Assembly (NCBI GenBank): GCA_903914175.1
Contig: CAIWNX010000001.1
Location: forward strand, 1-56,492
Direction of reading: 5' to 3'
From: an uncultured beta proteobacterium
Lineage (GTDB): Bacteria > Pseudomonadota > Gammaproteobacteria > Burkholderiales > Burkholderiaceae_C
Length of the DNA stretch: 56,492 bases
Made by a program: the position numbers and the translations under genes. Below are positions 21,011 through 29,447 of the stretch, piece by piece. Each line of letters begins with the position of its first letter. Positions within the stretch are counted from its first letter, which is position 1. Under the pieces are notes generated by a model. That model ran no database searches. It was not told the origin of the DNA and was given only the letters and a program-made list of their open reading frames with translations.

Positions 21011-22573
21011 ATGGCACACGAAGCTCAATTCGCGCATTACCCGCCGTTGCAGGGTTCGGCGCGCCTGTGGGGCACGATCGCCCTGTCGGCGGCGACCTTC
21101 ATGAACGTGCTCGATTCGTCGATTGCCAACGTCTCGCTGCCGGCCATCGCGGGTGACCTGGGCGTCAGTGTGAACCAGGGCACCTGGGTCATCACCAGCT
21201 TTGGCGTGGCCAACGCGATTGCGCTGCCGTTGACCGGCTGGCTGTCGCAGCGCTTTGGCCAGGTGCGTTTGTTTATCACCAGCATCCTGCTGTTCGTGCT
21301 GGCCTCCTGGATGTGTGGTCTGGCACCGAACATGACGACGCTGATTGTGTTTCGCGCGTTGCAGGGCTTTGTTGCCGGCCCCATGATTCCGCTGTCGCAG
21401 GGCTTGCTGCTGTCGAGCTACCCGCCAGCGCTGGCCGGTCTGGCAATGGGCCTGTGGGCGATCACGACGCTGGTGGCGCCGGTGCTCGGGCCGTTGCTGG
21501 GTGGCTGGATCACCGACAACGTTTACTGGTCCTGGATTTTCTACATCAACATCCCGATTGGTCTGTTGTCGGCCTTCATGGTCTGGACCATTTACCACAA
21601 GCGCGAGAGCATCACGCACAAGTTGCCCATCGACGGCGTCGGTCTGGGTCTGCTCGTGCTGTGGGTTGGCGCGTTGCAGATCATGCTCGACAAGGGCAAG
21701 GAGCTTGACTGGTTCCAGTCGCCCGAAGTGGTGGCGCTGGGCGTGGTGGCCTTGGTCGGCTTTCTCTTCTTCATGGCATGGGAGTTGACGGAAGAACACC
21801 CGGTGGTGGACCTGCGCCTGTTTCTGCGGCGCAATTTCTGGTCCGGCACGGTCTCGATTTCGATCGCTTATGGATTGTTCTTCGGCAACATCGTGCTGCT
21901 GCCCTTGTGGCTGCAGCAGTTCATGGCCTACCCCTCGTTCAACGCTGGCATGATGCTCGCGCCGGTGGGTATCTTTGCCATGATTTTGTCGCCCATCGTC
22001 GGCAAGAACATCAACAAAGTCGATCCGCGCTACCTGGTGAGTTTTTCGTTTTGCGTGTTTGCCCTGGTGCTGATCATGCGCTCGCATTTCAACACGCAGG
22101 CCGATTTCGCCACGCTCATGCTGCCGACCGTGATCCAGGGCATTGCCATGTCGTGCTTCTTTATTCCGCTGTCGGTGATCCTGCTCTCGGGCATTCGCCC
22201 TGACAAAATCCCGGCCGCCTCGGGTTTGTCGAGCTTCGTGCGCATCGTCGCGGGTTCCTTCGGTACCTCGATTGCCACCACCATCTGGCAGGACCGCGCC
22301 GCCTTGCACCATGCGCAACTCGCGGAATCGATCAACCAGAGCAGCGCCACCGCAATGCAGGTGCTCGGTGGTTTGAACAACGCGGGCTTGACGCCCGAGC
22401 AGGCACTGGGTCAGGTGAACCGGATGATTGATCAGCAGGCTTATACGTTGGCGGTCAACGACGTGTTCTACGCCTCGGCCATGATCTTTTTGCTGCTGAT
22501 TCCGGTGGTCTGGCTCTCAAGGCCCAAGCCCACCGATGCTGCCAGCGCCGATAGCGCCTCCGGGGCGCACTGA
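21011..22573 (+). CDS. emrB: DHA2 family MFS multidrug efflux permease (EmrB-like)
   Basis: 14-TM-type MFS: FMNVLDSSIANVSLPAIAGDLGVS, operon with EmrA-like gene. Confidence 0.93.
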   Translation: MAHEAQFAHYPPLQGSARLWGTIALSAATFMNVLDSSIANVSLPAIAGDLGVSVNQGTWVITSFGVANAIALPLTGWLSQRFGQVRLFITSILLFVLASWMCGLAPNMTTLIVFRALQGFVAGPMIPLSQGLLLSSYPPALAGLAMGLWAITTLVAPVLGPLLGGWITDNVYWSWIFYINIPIGLLSAFMVWTIYHKRESITHKLPIDGVGLGLLVLWVGALQIMLDKGKELDWFQSPEVVALGVVALVGFLFFMAWELTEEHPVVDLRLFLRRNFWSGTVSISIAYGLFFGNIVLLPLWLQQFMAYPSFNAGMMLAPVGIFAMILSPIVGKNINKVDPRYLVSFSFCVFALVLIMRSHFNTQADFATLMLPTVIQGIAMSCFFIPLSVILLSGIRPDKIPAASGLSSFVRIVAGSFGTSIATTIWQDRAALHHAQLAESINQSSATAMQVLGGLNNAGLTPEQALGQVNRMIDQQAYTLAVNDVFYASAMIFLLLIPVVWLSRPKPTDAASADSASGAH

Positions 22574-22614
22574 GCCCCGGTGTCGGCCCACGGCAAATAC
22601 TGCAAATTCAACTT

Positions 22615-22643
22615 GTCATTGAGGACTCGATCCGCAATCCATG
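22615..22643. repeat. Single diverged copy of the 29-nt palindromic unit
   Basis: GTCATTGAGGACTCGATCCGCAATCCATG, downstream of emrB. Confidence 0.6.
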
Positions 22644-22679
22644 GTGATCCGTGAAGCGCCCCAAGCGGGTGGCCACAGG

Positions 22680-23057
22680 TTATTGATCGAGGATCCAGCG
22701 CACCATGTTTCGGATCTTTTCTGGGTTCTCGCCGGCGATGCACTTGTGAACCCCGGTGTTTTCATCTGACATCATCGAAACGTCGTGGCTCGTCAGGTGC
22801 GCGTAGAGATCGACCTCGGCAGTGGGACTGCCCCGGTACCTCTTTGCCACGACACTGAAACTCGGACCTTCCTTTTGTTTGGTCAAGCCGTGGCAACGCA
22901 TGCAATGGTCTTTTACTGCCATCGCCTTGGCCGCCTCTGGCCTGCAGGCCTGTCCGCTGGCCGTCCGCGTGACGGTGACGGGAGCGCAGGCGCACATGAC
23001 CACGGCCAGCAGAGTGGCGTTGAGCACCTTGAGGGTGAGTTGAGTGTTGCGTTTCAT
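22680..23057 (-). CDS. Small c-type cytochrome lipoprotein
   Basis: Signal/lipobox (VVMCAC) and one CMRCH heme motif. Confidence 0.75.
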   Translation of the reverse strand: MKRNTQLTLKVLNATLLAVVMCACAPVTVTRTASGQACRPEAAKAMAVKDHCMRCHGLTKQKEGPSFSVVAKRYRGSPTAEVDLYAHLTSHDVSMMSDENTGVHKCIAGENPEKIRNMVRWILDQ

Positions 23058-23395
23058 GGTGAACCTCCGTTCGTAGAGAAACCGCTATCGTCCATCTCGT
23101 CACACCGGAACACGGAACCAACGGATGGTGAGGCGTATGGCAGCAATGCCAGGCACGATGCCTTGTCGAAGCCGATACGCCGATAAATGAGTAATCGCTT
23201 TCCAAGCACTTCAGGTTCATCCTAGTGCGAGTTACGACGCATGAGGCTGATCTGCATCATTGAATCAGCATTGACTGATATAAAATAGGGACCACTCCCT
23301 CTTAACCGGTGGATGCCAGGCAAGCTTCTCTACCGCAAGCCGCTTTTGCTGTCCCTTTGGTTGAGGTCACGACCACACCGCTGTCCTTGGTGCCG

Positions 23396-24484
23396 TTACA
23401 GCCGCAACGCACCGGCGTAGCCGGTCATCTCCAGGTAGCCGCGCCCGATCAGTTGGCCCGTGCTGTCGAACAACTCACTCAAGCCTTCCCAGTAAACGGC
23501 GCCGGTTGAGCTGCGGCTGTCGAGTTCCTGGTTCTCGAGCAGGGCCTTGACGATATAGCTGGCATCGGTTGTGCGTACGCGCCACTGCACCGGATAGCGG
23601 GCCTGTGTCTGCGGGCTGGTCCAGTGTTGCAGCGCCTCGAAGCGCACTTCGTTGGCGCCGAAATTGCGCGCGGCACTGCCGCTGTGGCGGAGGGACCCAC
23701 CAGCCCAGAGCGCGGCACCGTTCTTGTCACGCAGGCGAAAAGCGGTCAGCGCGCTGCCGTCGAACAGGTTCATGCCGATCCAGTCCCAGCCCACCGCCTG
23801 CGCTGGCATCAGCTTGTCGCTCCATTCGTGATCGAGCCAGGCCGTGCCTTGCACGCTGTGTTGCTGCGCGCCGATGCGCAGCGTGCCGCTGCAGCGCAAC
23901 TGCGGCAGGCTGTAGTAGTAGCTCATTTGATCGGCTTGCGGCCCCTTGCGCGAGAGGCCGCGCTCGCCTTGCAGCAGCAGCGGTTGCGTCTCGCGCAGGC
24001 GCAGATCAAAGCCAAAGCCGTTGGCGCTGGCTGTGGCTGCGTAATGTGTGGCGCTGCGTTGCAGTGACCAGTTGCGCAGCTTCACATCGGTGTCGTTTTG
24101 AAGTGCCTGCGCGATGCCAAAACCTTCGCGTGCAATGTGCTGGTCGTGCAGCATGGTTTTGCCCGCCAGGTCGGTGACGGCAGCGTGGGCAAATATCAGT
24201 TGCTTGGCGGCAAAGGCCGATGCCATGTTCTGCGTCGCGGCAACGCGCGAGCGAAAGAACGTGAGCTGAAAACCAAAGCGGGATTCTTCTGATGAAGCAT
24301 CCGAACCGAGCGCGCCGGTGAGGTACCACCACTCGATGGCGGATTCGGGATGCGCGCCCAGATCACGCGGGAACTGCAAGTCAAGTCGTGGCGCTGGCGC
24401 GGCGCCGGCCGGCGTGATCAGCAGCGTGCCCAGGCCGCCGGCCAGCAGATGGCGTCGCAGCAGGGCGGGGGGGTGGTGTGGCAT
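23396..24484 (-). CDS. AttH/CrtC-like lipocalin-fold domain protein (carotenoid 1,2-hydratase family)
   Basis: QFPRDLGAHPESAIEWWYLTGAL and DHEWSDKLMPAQAVGWDWIGMNLFDGSALTAFRLRD motifs. Confidence 0.8.
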   Translation of the reverse strand: MPHHPPALLRRHLLAGGLGTLLITPAGAAPAPRLDLQFPRDLGAHPESAIEWWYLTGALGSDASSEESRFGFQLTFFRSRVAATQNMASAFAAKQLIFAHAAVTDLAGKTMLHDQHIAREGFGIAQALQNDTDVKLRNWSLQRSATHYAATASANGFGFDLRLRETQPLLLQGERGLSRKGPQADQMSYYYSLPQLRCSGTLRIGAQQHSVQGTAWLDHEWSDKLMPAQAVGWDWIGMNLFDGSALTAFRLRDKNGAALWAGGSLRHSGSAARNFGANEVRFEALQHWTSPQTQARYPVQWRVRTTDASYIVKALLENQELDSRSSTGAVYWEGLSELFDSTGQLIGRGYLEMTGYAGALRL

Positions 24485-24552
24485 GGGGACTGATCGTACT
24501 GCGTCTGAGGAAAATCAGTGTGTTGGCGGGCAAGGCGCGCTATATTGGACGC

Positions 24553-25548
24553 ATGAAGAATGCACCACTCAATTTAAGCCAGCAGCGCACCCGTGTGCTG
24601 CTGTGCTGTCTGGTTGGCCTGCTGGGCAGCGCCTGCTCCGAGCCGCCCGCCACCGGCTGGTCTGGTTACGCCGAAGGCGACTACATCTACATCGCCGCGC
24701 CGCTCTCCGGCCGGCTCCAAGCGCTGGCCGTGCGCGAAGGGCAAAGCGTGTCCAAGAATGCGCCGCTGTTTGCGCTTGATGCTGACGCCGAGCGCGCCGC
24801 CAGCGACGAAGCCGTGGCCCGTTTGGCCGGTGCGCGTGCCCAGGCCGCCAATCTCGACAAGGGACGCCGCAGCGACGAGATCGCCGTGACGCAGGCGCAA
24901 CTGACGCAGGCACAGGCCAGCGCCGCGTTTGCACAAAGCGAGCTGGCGCGCCAGCAGCAACTGCTCGTGCAAGGCTTTGTCTCGAAGTCGCGCATCGACG
25001 ATGCGGCGACCATTCTCAAGCAGGCGCAGGCGCGTGTGGCCGAACTCGAGGCCGCGCTCAAGGTGGCGAAATTGCCGGCGCGTGTTGACGAACGCACCGC
25101 CACGCAGGCCAGCGCCAAGGCGGCCAGCGATGTGCTGCGCCAGAGCCAATGGCGCGAGGCGCAAAAGCAGCAGGCAGCGCCGCTTGATGCCCTGGTCTCC
25201 GATGTGTTCTTCCGCGCTGGCGAGTTTGTGCCGGCCGGGCAGGCGGTGCTGGCCCTGCTGCCGCCGGGCAATGTCAAGGCGCGCTTTTTCGTGCCGCAGG
25301 CCGATCTGGGCAAATTCAAATTGGGACAGACGGTACTGCTGAGTTGCGACGGCTGTGGCGCGCCGATGGCGGCCCGCGTCACGCATGTGGCGACGCAAGT
25401 TGAATTCACACCGCCCGTGATCTATTCCAACGCACAGCGCGCCAAGCTGGTGTATCTGGTTGAAGCACGTCCCGACGCCGGCGCGTCCGGCTTGCACCCG
25501 GGCCAGCCGCTTGACGTGCGGCTCGCGCCAGCGGGAAACAAACCATGA
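24553..25548 (+). CDS. HlyD family periplasmic adaptor (lipoprotein)
   Basis: Lipobox LGSAC, YIAAPLSGRLQALAVREGQSVSKNAPLFALD; coupled to ABC genes. Confidence 0.88.
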   Translation: MKNAPLNLSQQRTRVLLCCLVGLLGSACSEPPATGWSGYAEGDYIYIAAPLSGRLQALAVREGQSVSKNAPLFALDADAERAASDEAVARLAGARAQAANLDKGRRSDEIAVTQAQLTQAQASAAFAQSELARQQQLLVQGFVSKSRIDDAATILKQAQARVAELEAALKVAKLPARVDERTATQASAKAASDVLRQSQWREAQKQQAAPLDALVSDVFFRAGEFVPAGQAVLALLPPGNVKARFFVPQADLGKFKLGQTVLLSCDGCGAPMAARVTHVATQVEFTPPVIYSNAQRAKLVYLVEARPDAGASGLHPGQPLDVRLAPAGNKP

Positions 25549-26498
25549 CCGAGCTGGCGATTGACGTCAGTGGGCTGACCAAAAACTATGGCGGCAGGGC
25601 GGTTGTCGATCACATTGAACTCAAGGTTGGGGTTGGCCGCATCTGCGGCTTTCTCGGCCCCAACGGCAGCGGCAAAACCACCACCATCCGCATGCTGTGC
25701 GGCCTGCTGACACCCGACGCCGGCAGCGGCCAGTGCCTGGGGCTGGACATCATTCGCGAGGCGCGCGCCATCAAGCGCCAGGTCGGTTACATGACGCAGA
25801 AGTTCGGGCTTTATGAAGACCTCTCGATCCGCGAGAACCTCGATTTTGTGGCGCGTTTGTTTGAATTGCCCAAGCGCCGCGCCGCCGTTGATCTGGCGCT
25901 GGAACGCCTGGGCCTCACCGCCCGCCAGCAACAACTCGCCGGCACGCTGTCGGGCGGCTGGAAGCAGCGCCTGGCACTCGCCGCCTGCCTGATCCACGAG
26001 CCACGCCTGTTGCTGCTCGATGAGCCAACCGCTGGTGTTGACCCGAAAGCGCGGCGTGATTTCTGGGACCAGATTCACGAGCTTGCCAGCCAGGGCATCA
26101 CGGTGCTGGTGTCAACGCACTACATGGACGAGGCGGCGCGTTGCCACGAATTGGTTTGCATTGCCTACGGCACGATCCTGGCGCGCGGCACCGAGGCACA
26201 GATCATCGAAAACTCGCAGCTCAAGGTCTGGGCGATTGAAGGGCAGGGCGTGCAGGCGCTGCTGGCGCCGCTCAAGGCCGCACCCGGCGTGCTGAGCGTG
26301 GCGGCCTTTGGCAATGCGGTGCACGTGGCGGGCCTCGACGGCGCGCTGGTCGAGCAGGCGCTGGCGCCGCTGCGCGCACAGACCGCGCTGCGCATCGGTT
26401 CCGCACCGGCCAATCTGGAAGACGTTTTCATCAGCCTGATCGCACGTGCGCAGGATAATTTCAGCGTCGCCGGCGACGGGCAGGGGATGCACGCATGA
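25545..26498 (+). CDS. ABC transporter ATP-binding protein
   Basis: GPNGSGKTTT, LSGGWKQRLALAACLIHEPRLLLLDEPTAGVD. Confidence 0.94.
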   Translation: MTELAIDVSGLTKNYGGRAVVDHIELKVGVGRICGFLGPNGSGKTTTIRMLCGLLTPDAGSGQCLGLDIIREARAIKRQVGYMTQKFGLYEDLSIRENLDFVARLFELPKRRAAVDLALERLGLTARQQQLAGTLSGGWKQRLALAACLIHEPRLLLLDEPTAGVDPKARRDFWDQIHELASQGITVLVSTHYMDEAARCHELVCIAYGTILARGTEAQIIENSQLKVWAIEGQGVQALLAPLKAAPGVLSVAAFGNAVHVAGLDGALVEQALAPLRAQTALRIGSAPANLEDVFISLIARAQDNFSVAGDGQGMHA

Positions 26499-27628
26499 TG
26501 AACTTTTCCTGGCGCCGTATGCTCGCGGTCTTCATCAAGGAGTTCCAGCAGATGATGCGCGACCGCCTGACCTTTGCCATGGCGGTGGGCATTCCGATCA
26601 TTCAACTGGTGCTGTTTGGTTACGCCATCAACACCGATCCCAAAGGCCTGCCGACGGCGGTGGTCAGCAACGACTCCAGCGTGATGGCGCGCAGCCTGGT
26701 AGCCGCCCTGCAAAACACGGGCTACTTTCGCGTCACGCACAGCGGCACGCGCGAAGACGAGGGCGAAGCCCTGCTGGAGACCGGACAGGTGCAGTTTCTG
26801 CTGGTGATACCCCCCGACTTCACACAGCGCTTGGTGCGCGGTGAGCGCCCGGCGCTGCTGCTGGCCGTTGACGCGACCGACCCTTCCGCCTCCGGCAACG
26901 CGATCGCCGCACTCAATCTGCTGGCAACGCAGGCGCTGCGCCACGATCTGACCGGGCCGCTGCGTGCACTGCAGAATGCGCCACCCCCGTTTGAGCTGCG
27001 CATTCACAAACGCTATAACCCCGAGGGGCTGTCGCGCTACAACATCGTCCCTGGCCTGATCGGCACTATCCTGACCATGACCATGGTGATGCTCACGGGG
27101 CTGGGCATGACGCGTGAGCGCGAGCGCGGCACCATGGAAAACCTGCTCGCCACACCGGTGCGACCGGGCGAGGTGATGGTCGGCAAGATCCTGCCCTATG
27201 TGGTGATCGGCTACATCCAGCTCGGCGTCGTCATGCTGGCCGCCTTCTTCCTGTTTGAGGTGCCGATGGTGGGCAGCTTTGCGCTGCTGATGGCCATGAT
27301 TGGCGTCTTCATCGTCGCCAATCTGGGTGTCGGCTTTACCTTCTCCACCATCGCGCGCAACCAGTTGCAGGCGGTGCAGATGACTTTCTTTTTCTTTTTG
27401 CCCTCGATGCTGCTGTCGGGCTTCATGTTTCCGTTTCGCGCCATGCCGCAGTGGGCACAGTGGATCGGTGAGGTGCTGCCGCTAACGCACTTTCTGCGCA
27501 TCGTGCGCGGCATCCTGCTCAAGGGCAACACGGCGGCGCAAATCCTGCCTGAACTCTGGCCGATGCTGGCCTTCCTGTTCGTCGCCGCCGTGATCGCGCT
27601 CAAGCGCTATCGGCAGACGCTGGATTGA
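26495..27628 (+). CDS. ABC-2 type transporter permease (YhhJ-like)
   Basis: GMTRERERGTMENLLATPVRPGEVMVGKILPY; ATGA overlap with ATPase gene. Confidence 0.92.
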   Translation: MMNFSWRRMLAVFIKEFQQMMRDRLTFAMAVGIPIIQLVLFGYAINTDPKGLPTAVVSNDSSVMARSLVAALQNTGYFRVTHSGTREDEGEALLETGQVQFLLVIPPDFTQRLVRGERPALLLAVDATDPSASGNAIAALNLLATQALRHDLTGPLRALQNAPPPFELRIHKRYNPEGLSRYNIVPGLIGTILTMTMVMLTGLGMTRERERGTMENLLATPVRPGEVMVGKILPYVVIGYIQLGVVMLAAFFLFEVPMVGSFALLMAMIGVFIVANLGVGFTFSTIARNQLQAVQMTFFFFLPSMLLSGFMFPFRAMPQWAQWIGEVLPLTHFLRIVRGILLKGNTAAQILPELWPMLAFLFVAAVIALKRYRQTLD

Positions 27629-28445
27629 GGGTGGGGCTGGAGCCGATCCGGTGCACCGAGTCTCGATAGGCGTGCCAACTGGCGTGTCCCAGCAGAGGGC
27701 CTATCACCGCAATACCCGCTGAATAGGGGAGCAGCACGGAAACCAGCACCGACAAACCCATCAACGCAGCCCACAGCAACATCACGGCCGTGTTCTTTCC
27801 CACCACCTGAAAGCTGGTGATGACGGCGCTGATGGCATCGGTATCGCGGTCCAGAATCATTGGAATCGACACCACCAAGAGGCTAAATATCAGCGTCGCA
27901 AAGACAGCACCGGCGATGATGTAGGTTGCAACAAACTCCCAGTTGCGGGCGTCAAGTGCTGCCTCCATGACATCGAAGTCCGAGGGGATGTTGGTGTTGA
28001 AAAAAAGTGCCGTCACCACGAGCGAAACGCGGCCCCATAGCAGCGTCAATACCAGAAGCACCACGACCAGAATGCCCATGCTGCTCAGGTGCAGCTTCCA
28101 GCAGGTCAGGGACCCCAGGAAATCACGCTCGATACCTTGTTCATTGCGACGGCTCAAGTCGTTGAGCCCCATTGCGACGAAGGGGCCGATCAGCAGGCAT
28201 CCCGAGATCATCGTCATGGAGTATTCGGGTCCGATATGAAACACACCATGCAATATCAGCGCCATAAACAAAAACGGGAGCCCGAAAAAGACGCTGGTGC
28301 CCGGGTGAGTTGCAATGTCGCGCCAGCCCAGTCTCAGCCATCGCATCGGTGCACCCCACGGCAGCAGGATGATTTCTTTGGCTGCTGGCGCCGAGTCGGT
28401 CGCTGCAAGCGACTGCGAGGAGTTTTCTCGCGGGGTGTTGGTCAT
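27600..28445 (-). CDS. DUF2189-type integral membrane protein
   Basis: LRLGWRDIATHPGTSVFFGLPFLFMALIL...; convergent 29-nt overlap with the ABC-2 permease gene. Confidence 0.7.
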   Translation of the reverse strand: MTNTPRENSSQSLAATDSAPAAKEIILLPWGAPMRWLRLGWRDIATHPGTSVFFGLPFLFMALILHGVFHIGPEYSMTMISGCLLIGPFVAMGLNDLSRRNEQGIERDFLGSLTCWKLHLSSMGILVVVLLVLTLLWGRVSLVVTALFFNTNIPSDFDVMEAALDARNWEFVATYIIAGAVFATLIFSLLVVSIPMILDRDTDAISAVITSFQVVGKNTAVMLLWAALMGLSVLVSVLLPYSAGIAVIGPLLGHASWHAYRDSVHRIGSSPTLNPASADSA

Positions 28446-28524
28446 GATGTAAACCTGGCGTCTGTGATGCATCTATTGAATCATTTTTCGCTGATTTAGG
28501 CTACCCGGAAAATGTGGAACCTGC

Positions 28525-28550
28525 GGCCGGGCGATCAGTATTGCCCGGCC
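28525..28550. other. Perfect 8-bp stem-loop (GGCCGGGC-10 nt-GCCCGGCC)
   Basis: Exact inverted repeat in the divergent intergenic region 28446-28756. Confidence 0.6.
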
Positions 28551-28573
28551 AATTTCAAGACAATATAAAGCGC

Positions 28574-28624
28574 CTTAAAAACGCCTTAAAAGCAATTGCA
28601 GTGCTAACTTGATTAACATATAAT
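28574..28624 (+). promoter_or_regulatory. Candidate promoter TTGCAG-17-TATAAT (28596-28601/28619-28624) preceded by CTTAA-N6-CTTAA box (28574-28589)
   Basis: Perfect -10 hexamer; box sits about 6 bp upstream of the -35 position. Confidence 0.55.
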
Positions 28625-28756
28625 GCAATCTGTTTTTGGAAAAGGTAAAAGGTCCTGATCCGCAGTGAGGTTCAGCGCCCCACCACAATTGCACAGAAAT
28701 TTGTCGCATGCAGCACGCATAAAATGCCAACTTTATTCACATAGAAGCGGTCATAT

Positions 28757-28966
28757 ATGGAACTTAAAACTGCGCGACTGACTGTTTTGATTGATCCTGC
28801 CAAGAAGAAAGCTTTCGAGACGCTTTGCGCGCGTCAGGATGTGACGCCGTCGCAGGTTGTCAGGCGATTGATTCGCGACTATTTGGTTCAACACGGGGTG
28901 GAGTTTGTACCCAGTGGTTTGTCACCTGTTGCAGGTGCCGCCGAAGACAGCGCTGGGAACGATTGA
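28757..28966 (+). CDS. Ribbon-helix-helix (CopG-like) small DNA-binding protein
   Basis: LTVLIDPAKKKAFETLCARQDVTPSQVVRRLIRDYL. Confidence 0.7.
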   Translation: MELKTARLTVLIDPAKKKAFETLCARQDVTPSQVVRRLIRDYLVQHGVEFVPSGLSPVAGAAEDSAGND

Positions 28967-29026
28967 ATCTGTCATTCTGATGTCCGTGATGGCGATCTGT
29001 TTCAATGAATTTTCGGAGCATTGAAG

Positions 29027-29371
29027 ATGCCAATTTTGGAACTTGAATCGGCGCTGTCGAATTCGCGCCTGAAGCCCAAGGGCATAAAAGTCGGTCGCAA
29101 ATTGTGGGATGCCTTGCGAGCCGCCAACCTCATCAGCATGTCGGAATCGTCCGATTGGAAAATGCTAGATCCTGGCTTTATGCTGCCTTTTTACAAGGGC
29201 ATTTACCTGGTTTTAGATCCTGAGCTTGAGCACGCCGGTATCGGTTTTTGGATTCCGTCTGGCGACGCGGGTGCCGGTGTGGCATCACACAAAAAATCCT
29301 TGCCGGCACCGACGCAGAATCAGACCAAACCATTGCTGAGGACCACGTCACGATGGCTGGGGCGATCGTAA
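29027..29371 (+). CDS. Hypothetical protein
   Basis: ATG at 29027 (MPILELESALSNSRLKPKGIKVGRKLWDALRAANL...); no family recognised. Confidence 0.5.
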   Translation: MPILELESALSNSRLKPKGIKVGRKLWDALRAANLISMSESSDWKMLDPGFMLPFYKGIYLVLDPELEHAGIGFWIPSGDAGAGVASHKKSLPAPTQNQTKPLLRTTSRWLGRS

Positions 29372-29447
29372 CAAGCACCACGAAAACAGTCTTACCAGCC
29401 ACGTCGCATTTTCTGCACCGCTCTGTGCTGCGCCCGCTTAGTATCCG

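Noticed and set aside
13989-22318. Long antisense ORFs such as 13989-15473, 18083-19612 and 20927-22318
   Set aside because: Opposite well-supported CDSs (glutamate dehydrogenase, OMP, MFS), low-complexity R/Q/H-rich translations, no recognisable motifs
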